A DNA stretch of 64,000 nt from Xenopus tropicalis (GCF_000004195.4 NC_030678.2:149655047-149719046); one strand, 5' to 3'; shown: positions 11,816-23,746, counted from the first letter of the stretch. Notes: generated from the letters alone by a model not told the origin. Numbers and translations: made by a program.

Positions 11816-12925
11816 AGCAAAACAATATATAATGTGCAAATGGGTTTGCTTCATGAAATATGGACACCACTTTTTAATGAATATTATTTTACCTTTTAGA
11901 TTAAAAAACGATGGGCAAGCAAGAATCGAGGGCTGTGAGGAAATTTCGTGCAACCTATTAACCTGTCAATGTATCTTTTTTCTTCAATAAATCCTTTAAA
12001 ATGCCGCATAATATAGTTGCCAGTTGAGTTTTGTTCAGTCTAGAAACTGGGTGAGCCAGCAGCCCATATCCCATTGAGTTCTGGTACTTGAAGTTCTGAA
12101 ATGTTTTTCCATTTAAAGAAAGCAAATTTCAGGACATACTGGAATAGCATAAACTTGGCTTCTCTTTTTTTCTTTTCTGACCCAAAGCCAGTTGGCACAT
12201 CTTGTGAGGAGCTATTAAAAGACTCCATGTTCCCATTTATAAAGACTGAAGCTTGCTATGTCTTTCAGTTAGACCTATTAGCATACAATTTCATGAATGG
12301 TCATTACTCAAACCCCACCCCAAGTCTTAAGAATGTAAATAAATGTGTAGCAGTGTGTATCGTCTTATTTCTACACCTTGCATAAGACTGTATTCAGTAT
12401 TAAAGAGTAGTTGGATATTTTGAATATTTCAGTGGCTCGTACCATGTTCTGAAACAGCCGTTGGTAAAACCAAAGCTAAGTATTATAATCCAACAGGCAA
12501 AGGGCAGAGAGGTTATAAACAAGTACTTGAGATCTGGTGATACAGGAACATAATGCAGCATTAAATATAGGCCCAGATGATGGTTGTCATGATCATCTCA
12601 TTAGTATTATTACACTGGATAATTAATGTCTAGAATTTACAGTTTATATAGCAGAAAGCCAACCTTCATGACATTAAACTGAGTAAATTGCGGGTGTGCA
12701 CAATGCAAAACAATAATGACCTTGGATTCTTTTGTTTTTTTGGCAAGACTAGAAATGGCACTATGGGAAAATGTTGGATATATATTTTATTCCAAGAGTA
12801 TCATTTATTTTCTTTCAGCAAAGGAGACTGTAAAGCACTGCGTAAAAGAAGCAATGTCATTTATGACTTCTTTCCTCTGTTGTAGAATGGCTGCAGGTCT
12901 CTGCATTCGTTACAGCAGTATTGTA
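11816..12925. other. Unassigned AT-rich sequence
   Basis: No repeat ends, microsatellite or exon signature was recognised. Confidence 0.35.
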
Positions 12926-13160
12926 TTCTTGAGGGGCAGATGGTCTTTAACCAGTGGCGTATCTATAGAGGAAGCACCCCCTGTGGGCATGGAGGAGCCT
13001 TGGGGACAGTGGCAGACTAGTGGCCAGACTACAAGTTCAGCTTCCTCTATAGCCACTTTACTTACAGGCAGGTATGCGCTTGAGCGGGCAGGGAGTTGGC
13101 GGGGTGGGGGGCCAGGTTGGTTGCAGAACTCCAGGCCTCTCTGAAGATTTCTTGCATTTG
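12926..13160. mobile_element. Possible hAT fragment
   Basis: The phrase ccagtggcgtatctatagagg at 12,951 resembles the CAGTGGCGTA terminus of a common hAT group, followed by GC-rich interior (gggcagggagttggcgggg). The right end is not identifiable. Confidence 0.35.
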
Positions 13161-13931
13161 GCGCCAAGTCATTCCGCTGCTTGCATTAATATTCCCCCTA
13201 CCAGTCCTTTAAAATGTTTGCACACTGTCTTGACCCCCTACTGTGTTACGGTTTTTCAGTTCAGCCACAGGAGCATATAACATGAGTGATGAAAACATAC
13301 TATACTCCATGTATTCTCCTTTTTCTCTTAGCATACGGATCTGATCTATCTTGATTATATTTAGTTCACTGCGTTGCAGGCAAGGCAGACTGCCTCGATA
13401 ATAATATATGGCTTATAATAATAATGGCTTGTGTATAGTTTATTGCCAACTTTTTCCTTTTTAATAGTTGTTTTTTTAGCTATTATATACTTTTATATGT
13501 ATTGCCAGACTTATGATATATGCATATAAATATTGTGTTTAGTGAATGTCCTGCAGATGTACTCAAATTGATTCTTTATTCAGGGGGTCTGTAATAACCC
13601 AACAGGACTTCTTTACTTCACCAAGGCAAACTCCTTATAATATTTACTATACCAATTCCCGCAGGATTAATGTAAGCAATTCTTCACCAGAGAGGATTTG
13701 TTGTTTGTGATTCCCAAGTAGATTCTATGTACATCTAAAAACAATGGCAGCTTTCAAGGTGATTCAAACTTTCTCTGTTATAATAGATTTACATATCATT
13801 TGTACAATGGCAATTACTGCTTCACTGTCAGGGTAAGGCTTAATCATTCTTGCTATATTTAATAGAATACATAAAAAATATACCCTCTCACATAGTTATA
13901 AAGAAAAATATGATTTATTTATATATATATA
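13161..13931. other. Unassigned AT-rich sequence
   Basis: No features are recognised apart from a (TA)n stretch at 13,919-13,931, into which the next MITE inserted. Confidence 0.35.
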
Positions 13932-14259
13932 CAGGTATAGGACCCATTATCCAGAATGCTTGGGACCAAGGGTATTCCAGATAAGGGGTTTTTCTGTAAT
14001 TTGGAACTCCATACCTTAAGTCTACTAAAAAATCAATAAAACATTAATTAAACCCAATAGGATTGTTTTGCATCCAATAAGGATTATTTATATCTTAGTT
14101 GGGATCAATTACAAGGTACTGTTTTACTTCTACAGAGAAAAGGGAAATCAGTTTTAAAATTCTGAATGATTTGATTAAAATGGAGTCTATGGGAGACGGG
14201 CATTCCGTAATTTGGAGCTTTCTGGATAACAGGTTTCCGGATAAGGGATCCTATACCTG
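13932..14259. mobile_element. TA-flanked MITE family A, copy 1
   Basis: The ends are CAGGTATAGGACCCATTATC and GGGATCCTATACCTG with TA on each side. Subterminal repeats (ttatccagaatgc / ctttctggataac) and the interior phrases aatccaaattac, tcttagttgggatcaa and gagtctatgggaga recur in about ten copies across this window. The TA duplication suggests a Tc1/mariner-like mechanism; the family name is not asserted. Confidence 0.9.
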
Positions 14260-14411
14260 TATATATATATATATCACCCTCAAAGAAAAAGGTCTGAAAC
14301 GTTGTGTACTTAATAAAAGCTTTTTACTTTACTTTACACTAGATATTTTACACACCTGATAAGTGTTATACCTCTCTATTTAAAAATAGGCCCTTTATTT
14401 TGAATGCTCCT

Positions 14412-14419
14412 GTATCTTT

Positions 14420-14453
<34 letters not shown>

Positions 14454-14510
14454 ATCTATCTATATCTATCATCTATCTATCTATCTATCTATCTATCTAT
14501 ATATCTTTAT
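14412..14510. repeat. (TATC)n microsatellite
   Basis: Runs of tatc, with atc interruptions, span this interval. Confidence 0.9.
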
Positions 14511-14996
14511 TGTATATATACAGTAGATACCAATCTTGTGCTACCGATCCCTTTGATTTTAAAGTAGAGAACCCCTCCAACAATTTACCTCTCTCTCTGT
14601 TGCTCCCCCATCCCTTAATGAATGTGTTTCAACTATTCTTAAACACAGTCAACACAGTCATAAGCCCTGTACTCAGGATACACAAAACCCAGAGTAACTA
14701 TATACACAGGTACCCGTGCAATTAGGGAAAAATACAGTGGTTAAAAACAAGTCCTACTGACCAAAAAACAGCATGTTACAGAAAAAGGTACGCAATAATC
14801 CACAACAGTACAGTTACCCACAATATATCAACTTAACAAATACATAGTATCCCCTTTGTTCTAAAAAGCATAAGAAAGAGCAATACTCATTTAACCCTGC
14901 AGGTGCAACTTCTTTATCCAGAACACCTCTCTCTGAAGTAAGAGAGGCCTGATACATTTTTAAACTGACTTAAATAATGAATCTTGATTTATATAT
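14511..14996. other. Unassigned non-coding sequence
   Basis: Nothing recognised between the microsatellite and the next MITE copy. Confidence 0.35.
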
Positions 14997-14997
14997 A

Positions 14998-15325
14998 CAG
15001 GTATCGGACCCCTTATCCGCAAACCCGTTATCCAGAAAGCTCCGAATTACGGAAAGCCCGTCTCCCATAGACTCCATTATAAGCAAATAATTCAGAATTT
15101 TAAAACTGATTTCCTTTTTTTATGTAGAAATAAAACAGAACCTTGTATTTGATCCCAACTAAGATATAAATAATCCTTATTGGATGCAAAACAATCCTAT
15201 TGGGTTTAATTACTGTTTTATTAATTTTTTAGTAGACTTAAGGTATGGAGATCCAAATTACGGAAAGACCCCTTATCCGGAATACCCTTGGTCCCGAGCA
15301 TTCTGGATAATGGGTCCTATACCTT
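14998..15325. mobile_element. TA-flanked MITE family A, copy 2 (inverted)
   Basis: It starts CAGGTATCGGACCCCTTATC. The right end ATGGGTCCTATACCTT has lost its last base of symmetry. It is the reverse orientation of copy 1, with interior phrases such as agactccattataagcaaat and gatcccaactaagatataaa. Confidence 0.85.
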
Positions 15326-15494
15326 ATTATATACATATAAGGCCATGTGATGAATAAAAAGAGGAGTGTTGGAAAGACACCACCAAAATTTGCAGAATTC
15401 ATTGGCGAAAAATGTTGCTAATTTCACAGCTCGCTGGGGTAATTTAAACTGCCTTGGTTCTTTTATTAAAAGAAAATGAATAGATACTATAGAT

Positions 15495-15550
15495 AAGATG
15501 ATAGATAGATAGATTGATAGATAGTGTTATATAAGTAAGTAAGTAGATAG
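15495..15550. repeat. (GATA)n microsatellite
   Basis: Runs of gata and agat units, followed by agtaagtaagtag. Confidence 0.8.
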
Positions 15551-16660
15551 AAAAGCAATTTCCAGCCTTTACAGTATCTAGCTAAGCCACTCATACCAAG
15601 CTAATGTGGATCTGCTATTTAACTACAAGATGAAAATACATTTACTGACTTGATTTTATATCACAGACTCAGTACTTATATAATGCCCACATTTATCACA
15701 TAAGTAAGCCTGTGTGTTTTTCTCATAGAAAAGATCTGCAAGGTATTCCTCTCATTTCTTTCACCAGAAAGGGGCTACTTTTCCCGCAACAGATGGCCAA
15801 CAATAAGCTCTGTGAGTTTATGCAGCTGCTATTTTAGCATTATGTGCCCTTCTCCTTCTACCAGATTTTGGCCAAAAATGTAAATTATGATCAGTCCAGG
15901 GGGAAAAAGGGCTTTGCTAATTAAGCTGAGGTAGATCATTTATCAGACAAAGTCTACATTCAAATGCGTAGCAAAACTCAAAAAAAGATAAATGACACAT
16001 TAAATGCTCTCCTAAGGATGCTCAAGGGACCTGGCCAGCAATCCAACTTTTAAGAGGTATGGTATGTTATGCTATGGGCTTGAATGTTTATATTCTTATT
16101 AATGCATTTCAATTTTTCTTATCCGTACTGAAAATTATACACAAATCCCCAATTATTTTAAATAACGACTAGGTTTGCTGAGAGACCCAACCATTTCTTA
16201 CTCAGTTAGTAATGTACGTGTCTCAGTGTTTATAGAGCTACAAATGCTGACAGGGCAAAACACAAAGAGCACCATTAATAAGCAATAGGACTGATCATCT
16301 GAGATGGTGATATCTAGGCCAGAGAGACCCTATGTGATGTTGTGCATGCATTCCAATGATATGGGACAATATAACTACTCCTCCATTTCTTTTTATTAAA
16401 CTCTCAGCACGCCCTGCAAGTTCTCACACTACTATTTGAAAAGATTTTTTTAGCGGTTATGGGTTTGTCAACTTAGATATCCAAGAAGAGTTTCAGGTCA
16501 TATTTATCCCACTGGTCAGTTGGACTTATATCAACAAGGTGTATAAACACTATCAGCCAAAAATATAGTATTAATGTATGATATTTTATACAGACATATG
16601 TAATTCCACAAATTGAAAGGAAACTATAACAGTCTACCTCTCACTAGTAGGAATCATTTC
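15551..16660. other. Non-coding; candidate conserved element 15,700-16,000
   Basis: Bases 15,700-16,000 match no repeat family of the window and contain words such as gtaaattatgatcagtcc and gctaattaagctgaggtag. The rest is unassigned. Conservation is untested. Confidence 0.25.
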
Positions 16661-16664
16661 CCAA

Positions 16665-16677
16665 CCCCCCCCCCCCC
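16665..16677. repeat. Poly-C tract
   Basis: An uninterrupted run of 13 C, followed by further C-rich sequence to about 16,713. Confidence 0.9.
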
Positions 16678-16802
16678 TTCAAGTTCACAAATTCCCCCTA
16701 CCCCTCCCTCCCTCTATTATGAAATGATGAATTCTGGGACTTCAAGAATCTATCACTTCATAATAGAACAAGACGAGGGAGGAGTTGAGTGACTTTGTGA
16801 GA

Positions 16803-17229
16803 TTAAAGGAACAGTAACACCAAAAAATTCAAGTGTATGAAAGAAATTCCAATATAATGTACTGCTGCCCTGCTCTGGTACAACTGGGGTGTTTGCCTCA
16901 GAAACACTACTATGGTTTATATAAAGAATGCAGCTATGTAGCCATGGGGCAGCCATTCAAAGGAAAAAAGGCACAGGCACATAGCAGATAACAGATAAAA
17001 TACTATTGTATTCTACAGAGCTTATCTGTTATCTGCTATCTAACCTGTGCCTTTTCTCCTTTTTTCCAGCTTGAATGGCTGCCCCCGTGGCTACACAGCA
17101 GCTTATTATATATAAACTATAGTAGAGTTACTGTAGCAAACACACAACTTTTACCAGTGCAGGGCAACAGTACATTTTATTTCATTTACTTTAAAACTCT
17201 TTAATTTTTTGGTGTTACTGTTCCTTTAA
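16803..17229. mobile_element. T2-type MITE (TTAAAGGAACAGTAACACC)
   Basis: The ends TTAAAGGAACAGTAACACC and GGTGTTACTGTTCCTTTAA are perfect inverted repeats with TTAA on each side. The interior is also largely palindromic: gcagataacagataa ... ttatctgttatctgc and ggcagccattcaa ... ttgaatggctgcc. It is the same family as 19,443-19,803. Confidence 0.92.
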
Positions 17230-18825
17230 GGGTGTTTGGGAAATGGTTTCTACTAGTCAGAGTTAGACTAGCAAGCATGGAAGACATATTGCCCGTGTCC
17301 CTAATAGTGCAAATCTATTATGTCTTATAATATGCCATGGCATTTTCTGTCTTTAGCCCAATTGGACAGGCACGCCCTAGAAAGCATTCCCTTCAGTCCC
17401 AGGATACTAACAGAAGGTGATAATAAAGGCTGTGGTCAACAAGCATGGGACAGTGGCTGCTTAGGCAAGACTAAAACCACAAGTGGAGCCAGTAAGACCT
17501 TTATAAAAGCTAGGGGGGGTGAAAAGAAAAATTATACATTCACCCCATAAGTTTGTACTCCGAATGGAAACCCTTTGTAGTTCTGTCCATGTTTTCCCCC
17601 TAAAGGGACCCCTCTGGTGCTACCCTATCATCAAACAGGCCCTGGTACAGAACACAGCAAAGTTAAAGTCTAAAAGTAAAATAAAGGTATCAGTTATGTT
17701 AGAGTCATCCCCCCCCCACCTCTTCTCATAAGCAGCGGCATCACATTTCTCCAACTAATGCAATTGACCTCATACAGGCAAAGTCCAATAAGTCTCTCAT
17801 TTCTCAGAGGTCTTTCATTACAAGTTCACAACATCTGACATCTGATGATATACTATAGAATAAATTGCACGCTTTGACTTTACCCTTCTGCTCACAATCA
17901 GAGCCCTGACACCGAGGGGAAAGACAACAGTCCCATGGCAGTCATTGCTAGACACATTTTTATCTTCCTTTGCAGCAAATGTTAAAATAATAACTAAAAT
18001 GGCTATATCTGACCTATAGAGGATCTTCGCCATATGGAACATGTGTAATTCCATAATGACCCTTTATTTAAGCGCTATTATGCAAAAAAAAACAAAAAAA
18101 ACAATATATATTACAATAAATCTGGTTACACTCTTGCTATCCTTGCACAGAAAAACACGAATAGCAGCATGTGGAATTTCAAGGATATTGAACCAGAGAT
18201 GTGTTACTAAATTTATTAATTTATGGAAGAAAATGAAATGATACGAAGGGAAACTTGTAGCCAATTAAAGTCAGATGTGTTTATTATCATTGGAAAAAAT
18301 CCAGAAGTTGCTTTATATCAGAGCCGATTTAACCCTCGGGGCTAAATCACATGAGCTGAGTGTCGTTGAACTGCTCGTAGCAGGCTGAAAATATGTTTTT
18401 TGGTTTCAAACAAGGCAAATGTAATGAGCTATAAACTGCAGTGTAGACTGTCCCATTGGAAGCCACTAGTCCATTGGCAGCTTGGGGCTTAGCATGTAAA
18501 TCTGACCACTCTTTGCCCTGAGCTCAATTTTGATTTTCTATGACTGAACCTATTGTGATTTTGCTTTCTGAGAGATACTATGATTACAAAGTATCCCTTT
18601 GAAAAGTATTTCTATGTCATTTTCATGTACTCCTGAATATTCCTGAGAAGTTTTTGGGATTCTCTGCCTTTGTTTTGCTAAGCTTTCTTATTTCAAGCAC
18701 TACACTCGTTACGAGCTTAAAAACCTGCAACAGTGTCAGCACTTTCTGGCCACTGTTCTGAATGCAGAGCTAGTTATACGTATATTGGGACTGAATTGGT
18801 GCTCTGTCAGAGTAATGAAGGACAC
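17230..18825. other. Non-coding; candidate conserved element 18,240-18,560
   Basis: A short C run lies near 17,709. Bases 18,240-18,560 are repeat-free with words such as agccaattaaagtcagatg and gcttagcatgtaaatctg. Conservation is untested. No exon was recognised. Confidence 0.28.
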
Positions 18826-19317
18826 TTAAAGGAAAACTATACCCCCAGAATGAATATGTAACTAATAGATAGCGACATTTTTAATAATCTCGCCAAACTG
18901 TAATATATATCAGTAAATATTGCCCTTTTACATCCTTTCCCTTGATCCACCATTTAGTGATGGGCTGAGTGCTCCCTCAGAGATCAGCTGACAGGAAGTG
19001 ATGCAGCTCTGACTGTAACAGGAAGTAGTGTGGGAGTAAAAGGCAGAACTCTGTCTATTAATGGGCTGATGGGGCCTAGCATGTATGTGTGCCTTGGCTT
19101 GTTTGTGTGCACTGTGAATCCTATGATCCCAGGGGGCGGCCCTTAATTCCTAAAATGGTAGTTTTCTATTTAGGATTACCCAATAGCACATACTACTAAA
19201 AAAGTATATTTTTATGAAAATGGTTTATTTAGATGAAGCAGGTTTTACATATGAGCTGTTTATGCAATATATTTTTATAGAGACCTTCATTGTTTGGGGG
19301 TATAGTTTTTCATTTAA
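18826..19317. mobile_element. T2-subfamily MITE (TTAAAGGAAAACTATACCCC)
   Basis: It begins TTAAAGGAAAACTATACCCC and ends GGGGTATAGTTTTTCATTTAA (given here as two parts, GGGGTATAG and TTTTTCATTTAA), with TTAA at 18,826 and 19,314. It is the reference copy for the interrupted relatives at 11,041-11,815 and 32,434-33,139. Confidence 0.9.
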
Positions 19318-19442
19318 TAGTAATGTAATGAAAGCACCACGGACCCAACCCTCCCTGTGCCTGTGGTTTACATCACATTGTGATATCCAGGGGGGCCGCA
19401 TAGGGAGGACAGGCCTTGGTGCACTTGTTTTAAATCTAGCAC

Positions 19443-19803
19443 TTAAAGGTAACATTAAACAGTAACACTAAAATACTGTGTCCCTGCACTGGTAAAACTG
19501 GTGTGTTTGCTTCAGAACATTACTATAGTTTGTATAGATAAGCTGCTGTGTAGCCACAGGGGCAGCTATATAAAAGAGAAAATGTACAGGTTACATAACA
19601 GATAGCAGATACGCTCCATAAAATATATTGGTGTTTTACACAGCTTATCTTTTATTTATTATTTAACCTGTGCCATTTAACACTATTTCAATCGTCTCTG
19701 TTGTTACAATAGAAGCAAACACACATTTACCAGTGCAGGTCAATGGTACATTTTATTTTAATTACTTTAAAACACTTTCAGTTTGGTGTAACTGTTCCCT
19801 TAA
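19443..19803. mobile_element. T2-type MITE, second copy of the 16,803 family
   Basis: It starts TTAAAGGTAACATTAAAC and ends TTGGTGTAACTGTTCCCTTAA, with TTAA at 19,443-19,446 and 19,800-19,803. The interior cagataacagatagcagat-like palindrome matches 16,803-17,229. Confidence 0.85.
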
Positions 19804-20044
19804 CCACTATTTCCTTATCATTTTTTTTACATCAGCTTAGTTAAAGAACATTTTCTTACCTGCATGCATTATAGAAGCCCTGAATATAAGGACATTTTAG
19901 TAAAACTATATCTTCATTACCTCAGCAGCTTATACACAGTTCTGTACATAGTGTTCTTCATGTACAATGTGTACTAGTCCCATAGCCCTGATGCTTGGGG
20001 TGCTGGGAGTAAAGGATTTAGCTATGGCCATAAGGATCTGACTC
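19804..20044. other. Unassigned non-coding sequence
   Basis: Nothing recognised. Confidence 0.3.
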
Positions 20045-20047
20045 TAG

Positions 20048-20486
20048 GGGGCTGATTTACTTACCCACGAACGGGTCGAATGGAGTCCGATTTCGTTTTT
20101 TTCGTAATGATCGGTACTTTGCGATTTTTTCGGATTCTGTACGAATTTTTCGGATCCAATACGATTTTTGCGTAAAAACGCGAGTTTTCCTATCCATTAC
20201 GAAAGTTGCGTAAAAAGTTGCGCATTTTGCGTAGCGTTAAAACTTACGCGAAAAATGCGCAACTTTTCGCGTAAGTTTTAACGCTACGCAAAATGCGCAA
20301 CTTTTTACGCAACTTTCGTAATGGATACGAAAAACTCGCGTTTTTACGCAAAAATCGTATTGGATCCGAAAAATTCGTACAGAATCCGAAAAAATCGCAA
20401 AACATACGAAAAAGTCGCAAAATATTCGTTTTCAAGTCGGAACTTTTCCAATTCGGGTCGGATTCGTGGGTTAGTAAATCAGCCCC
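20048..20486. mobile_element. 439-bp near-perfect palindromic MITE
   Basis: The ends are GGGGCTGATTTACT and AGTAAATCAGCCCC with the 3-bp duplication tag at 20,045-20,047 and 20,487-20,489. The two arms are near-perfect reverse complements over most of their length. The centre reads acttacgcg ... cgcgtaagt around 20,250-20,275. The 3-bp duplication and GGG/CCC ends suggest a Harbinger-like MITE. Open frames that run through the arms are consequences of symmetry and CG-rich composition, not genes. Confidence 0.9.
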
Positions 20487-20489
20487 TAG

Positions 20490-21670
20490 GCCTCTGGAAT
20501 TAACCACTAAACCATTCCTTCTCCCCAGGTAAACACAGTATTACAGGAGCCTGATCAGTCACAGGAGCCTAAATCTTTTGTGACAATGCAAGTGGCAGAG
20601 CAAAGTGAGATTTTTCTATCTTGTATTAAAGTGGCATTTTACTAAATGCTATAAGAACATTTAATACACAATACAAATCACTATGGCAGCTTTCATGCCT
20701 GATCTAGCAGCTCAGAAATACTGTTATAGCTGCTACTTCATGCTCAGGTAATGAAGGTAATGGGATGTGAATGTTGCAACATTCCCAATATTTTGCCCAG
20801 GAGTTCGTTTTAAAGGGGTTAAGGGTACATTTTTAAAGTTTGCTTTACAAACAGAAAACAATGTATCATATATATCCATTTTTCAAAATAAGTCTCACTT
20901 GGACCTGGAGCTTTATGATTTATTAAACATAGAGGACTGGTATTTTCCCAAATACTGAGAAATCTGAGACATTCTATTATGCACCAAAATATAAAAGTGC
21001 AAGGTCCATACACTGATACCAGATATGGCACGTACTGCCTAGCACAGATGTACGGTCTGCGCAGACCGGAATATTAAAGGGGTAGAAGTGAGGCTTTTTA
21101 CAAAGATTTCAAGTCCTGTCCTGGTTCCCAGTGCTCATGTATTCTGCAGAAAAAATGTCCCCCTTCCCTTGCCAGTTATACAGATTTATCTGTCCCTGCA
21201 GCATAAATTATCCTCTTGGTTATTAACATGCAGTTACATAGAGGGTAGAAGAAACCATAAGAGTCATTTATAACTACAACTGCAAGTGGGGTAGCGCTAA
21301 AATGAGTGCAATGGGGGCATGTATTACTATTTATTGCTTATTATTACTTGCATCCAAACACCTCTTTGCACTCTTGGTAGTGGCATTTTAACACAGTAAA
21401 TGTGAAAAAATGACTAGTGAGAAAAATACAAAAAGAAAACCCCAGTTTGAACTTTGGAAAATTTGTCTGTCAATCACTGTTTTACAACACTGGGGTCTTG
21501 AGTTCAATTCTGACCTGGATATGTCCTCCCTACCTCCCCTCCTGCATGGGTTTTCCTCTGGTTTCCTCCCATACTTCTAAAGTATGCAGGAAGATTAATT
21601 GGCTCCTGATAAAACTGACTGTTTTCTGAATTTTTTAGGGATCTAGAATTGCAGTCTCCATTGGCACAGG
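20490..21670. other. Unassigned non-coding sequence
   Basis: No element ends or exon were recognised. Confidence 0.35.
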
Positions 21671-21905
21671 GTATGTATGTATGTATGTATATTAATATTT
21701 CTATAGCCCTACTTATGTACACAGCACTGTACAGCAGAACAATGAATGAAACAAACAGGGTTCAATACAACATTAAGTACAAATAAATACAAAGCACTAT
21801 TACATTAAGTGCTTAGTGTTAAAGAGACAAGGGGAAGGAGGTCCCTTTCCCATACAGCTTACAATCTCAGAGGGTGGGTAACATATATACTCCAATAGAA
21901 GGGCA
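21671..21905 (-). mobile_element. L2/CR1-like retroposon 3' end, minus strand
   Basis: On the minus strand the sequence reads gtaagctgtatgggaaagg, then cagtgctgtgtacataag and a (CATA)n tail. This matches the plan of the plus-strand copies at 24,590 and 32,734: a 'gtaagct... gggcaggg/gggaaaggg' block, a 'tgtacagcgctg' block, then a simple-repeat tail. 5'-truncated. Confidence 0.6.
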
Positions 21906-22966
21906 TTAAGTGCCGTGATATACAGTGGTTGTCCAGAACTAGATACAGATGGCCCAAGTGCCCTTTGTGCTTGTAAAACTAAATCACCAAATAAATAACA
22001 AGATCTAATAAAATTTAAGTTATTTCTGAAATTATATTTGATTTGTATATGTGTCTTCCAATATATAACATTTAATGAGTATATTTGAATCCAGGAATGC
22101 GGCTAATCTATTTTTTCCTCTTGTTTACATTTATTTTAAAATCAAATTAATTCTCAACAACTTGCTATAAACTACAAACCCCAGCATCCCCAAACAGCCT
22201 TTAACAAGAGGTCAGGTGAGAATGAAGATTGAGGAGTAAGATTTGGCAAGAGAATTTGCTATGTGGTTCAAGGCCTAAGAAAGAAAGCAGCGAAAGCCAA
22301 TTCTGGCAGCAGTTTCACGTCATGGCTCTGGGGGAGAGCACGAACATGCTCTGGCACCAGTACTCATCTGTGGATCACAGCCCAGAAAATTATAGGGAAA
22401 GAAGAATATGTTTGCCAGCATATCTCATTAGATTTTATGCTTGGGAGAATGAAGATTGGTGTCACACATATATATATATATCCTCATTAAACATCAAAAT
22501 ATCCAAATATGCAAAAATAAATAAGGCATTTGAAGCTTTATTTTTTATTTACTTTTATTCAATATACATTTTCACTTTGCAAATACATTTTTTATGAACA
22601 ACCAAACTCCAGCATGTTCTGGAAGTCCCTCAGCATCAGCTTGCTAGCCCAAATACCTGTTGGCACGAGGCCCGAGACTATGGGGAAGAAGGGGCATAGA
22701 AATAAATAAATCATGTGCTGAACATAAATATATATATATATACACAGACATATCGATGTATGTTGGACATTTGTTTTTTAAAGAGCTGTTAACGAATCAC
22801 ATTCGAAAGTACTTTTAGAGAATGAAATTATACAACGTAAGTAGTAATCCTAATGGTTTTCTAAAAGGAAGATCATGTCAAGGATATTTAACTCTATTAG
22901 CAACAGGGCACATATCCCCTAGTAGTTCAGGCATATGGCATTCAATTATATAAGTACATAGAAGTA
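21906..22966. other. Unassigned AT-rich sequence
   Basis: Small (TA)n tracts lie near 22,470 and 22,728. No element ends or exon were recognised. Confidence 0.35.
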
Positions 22967-22968
22967 GA

Positions 22969-22995
22969 GAGAGAGAGAGAGAGAGACAGAGAGAC

Positions 22996-23029
<34 letters not shown>

Positions 23030-23030
23030 T
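22969..23030. repeat. (GA)n microsatellite
   Basis: Runs of ga with several ca interruptions. Confidence 0.92.
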
Positions 23031-23391
23031 TTATTTACTATGCTAGAGTGCTTGGTTTGTGCTACTGTGCTGGTTGAATTTGTGATAATTCTCTGTAAAG
23101 AAGGGGACACTGAACTTGCATTGGAAAAGCATTAAATGGGTTGTTCACCTTAATATTAACTGTTAGTATGATGTAGAGAGTGTTATTCTGAGACAATTTG
23201 CAATTGGTCTTCACTTTTTACTTTCTGTGGTTTTTGAATTATTTAGCTTTTTTTGCTCTTCAGTTTAGGATTTCAGCAAGTATCTGGTCCAAATGAACCT
23301 GGCAACTAGGCAGTGGTTTAAATGAGAAACTGGAATATGAATAGGAGAGGGGCTAAATAGAATGATATGTAATAAAAAGTAGCAATAACTA

Positions 23392-23616
23392 AACCCTGCG
23401 CTACACTGATGAGCCTCAAAAAAGGCGAAACCGGTCTGTAGTTGGGAATCTGATCAGCTATTGTCCTGGCTTCAGCTTCAAACCCAGTGGGTGAGCTTTA
23501 GCCTATAGGATTTAGCCTATAGGATTTATTTAAGAGTTTGGAATTCATTCCCAGAATTCCTTTTGTTTGCTTTTGTCTGTATGAGGCAGTCTCCTCAACC
23601 TTATTTATTTGTTTTT
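23392..23616 (+). mobile_element. 225-bp retroposon with hammerhead ribozyme
   Basis: The segment is bounded by the near-identical direct repeats agcaataacta (23,381-23,391) and agcaatgacta (23,617-23,627), a target-site duplication of at least 10/11. It begins aaccctgcgctac and ends with T/A-rich ttatttatttgttttt. A complete hammerhead motif starts at its tenth base. No open frame is present. Hammerheads at the ends of Penelope-like elements are established knowledge. The GIY-YIG element at 51,300-52,090 has a decayed version of the same module. I infer a short Penelope-derived or retrozyme-like retroposon. Its duplication length fits retroposition rather than a DNA transposon. Confidence 0.7.
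23401..23441 (+). ncRNA. Type I hammerhead self-cleaving ribozyme
   Basis: Stem I pairs CTACA (23,401-23,405) with TGTAG (23,437-23,441). The catalytic strand CTGATGA (23,406-23,412) is followed by stem II GCC/GGC (23,413-23,415 with 23,424-23,426) around an 8-base loop. Then comes GAAA (23,427-23,430), a minimal palindromic stem III CCGG (23,431-23,434), U16.1 and C17 (23,435-23,436). Cleavage is predicted after C23,436. All invariant core bases are present. The very short stem III is the form known from Penelope-like elements, which may act as dimers. Activity in the cell is inferred, not shown. Confidence 0.85.
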
Positions 23617-23746
23617 AGCAATGACTATAAGAACTAGAAGAAGGCGGCAAATAAATTAAAACTATAAGAAGTAAAACAATGAATGGTAAGAATTAACCAT
23701 TCTATAGCATACTAAGATTTAACTTAAAGGTGAACTACCCATTTTT

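Larger units (their letters stand above)
23132..23746. mobile_element. T2-type MITE, interrupted by a ribozyme retroposon
   Basis: The left end is TTAAATGGGTTGTTCACC. The right end is GGTGAACTACCCATTTTT, where the final TTAA has decayed. Internal phrases ttctgagacaatttgcaat and aatgatatgtaataaaaagt belong to this host element. It is split by the insertion at 23,392-23,616. Confidence 0.75.

Noticed and set aside
20244..20532. Overlapping 60- to 87-codon frames on both strands
   Set aside because: Produced by the palindromic MITE; the peptides are mirror products of its CG- and A-rich arms.
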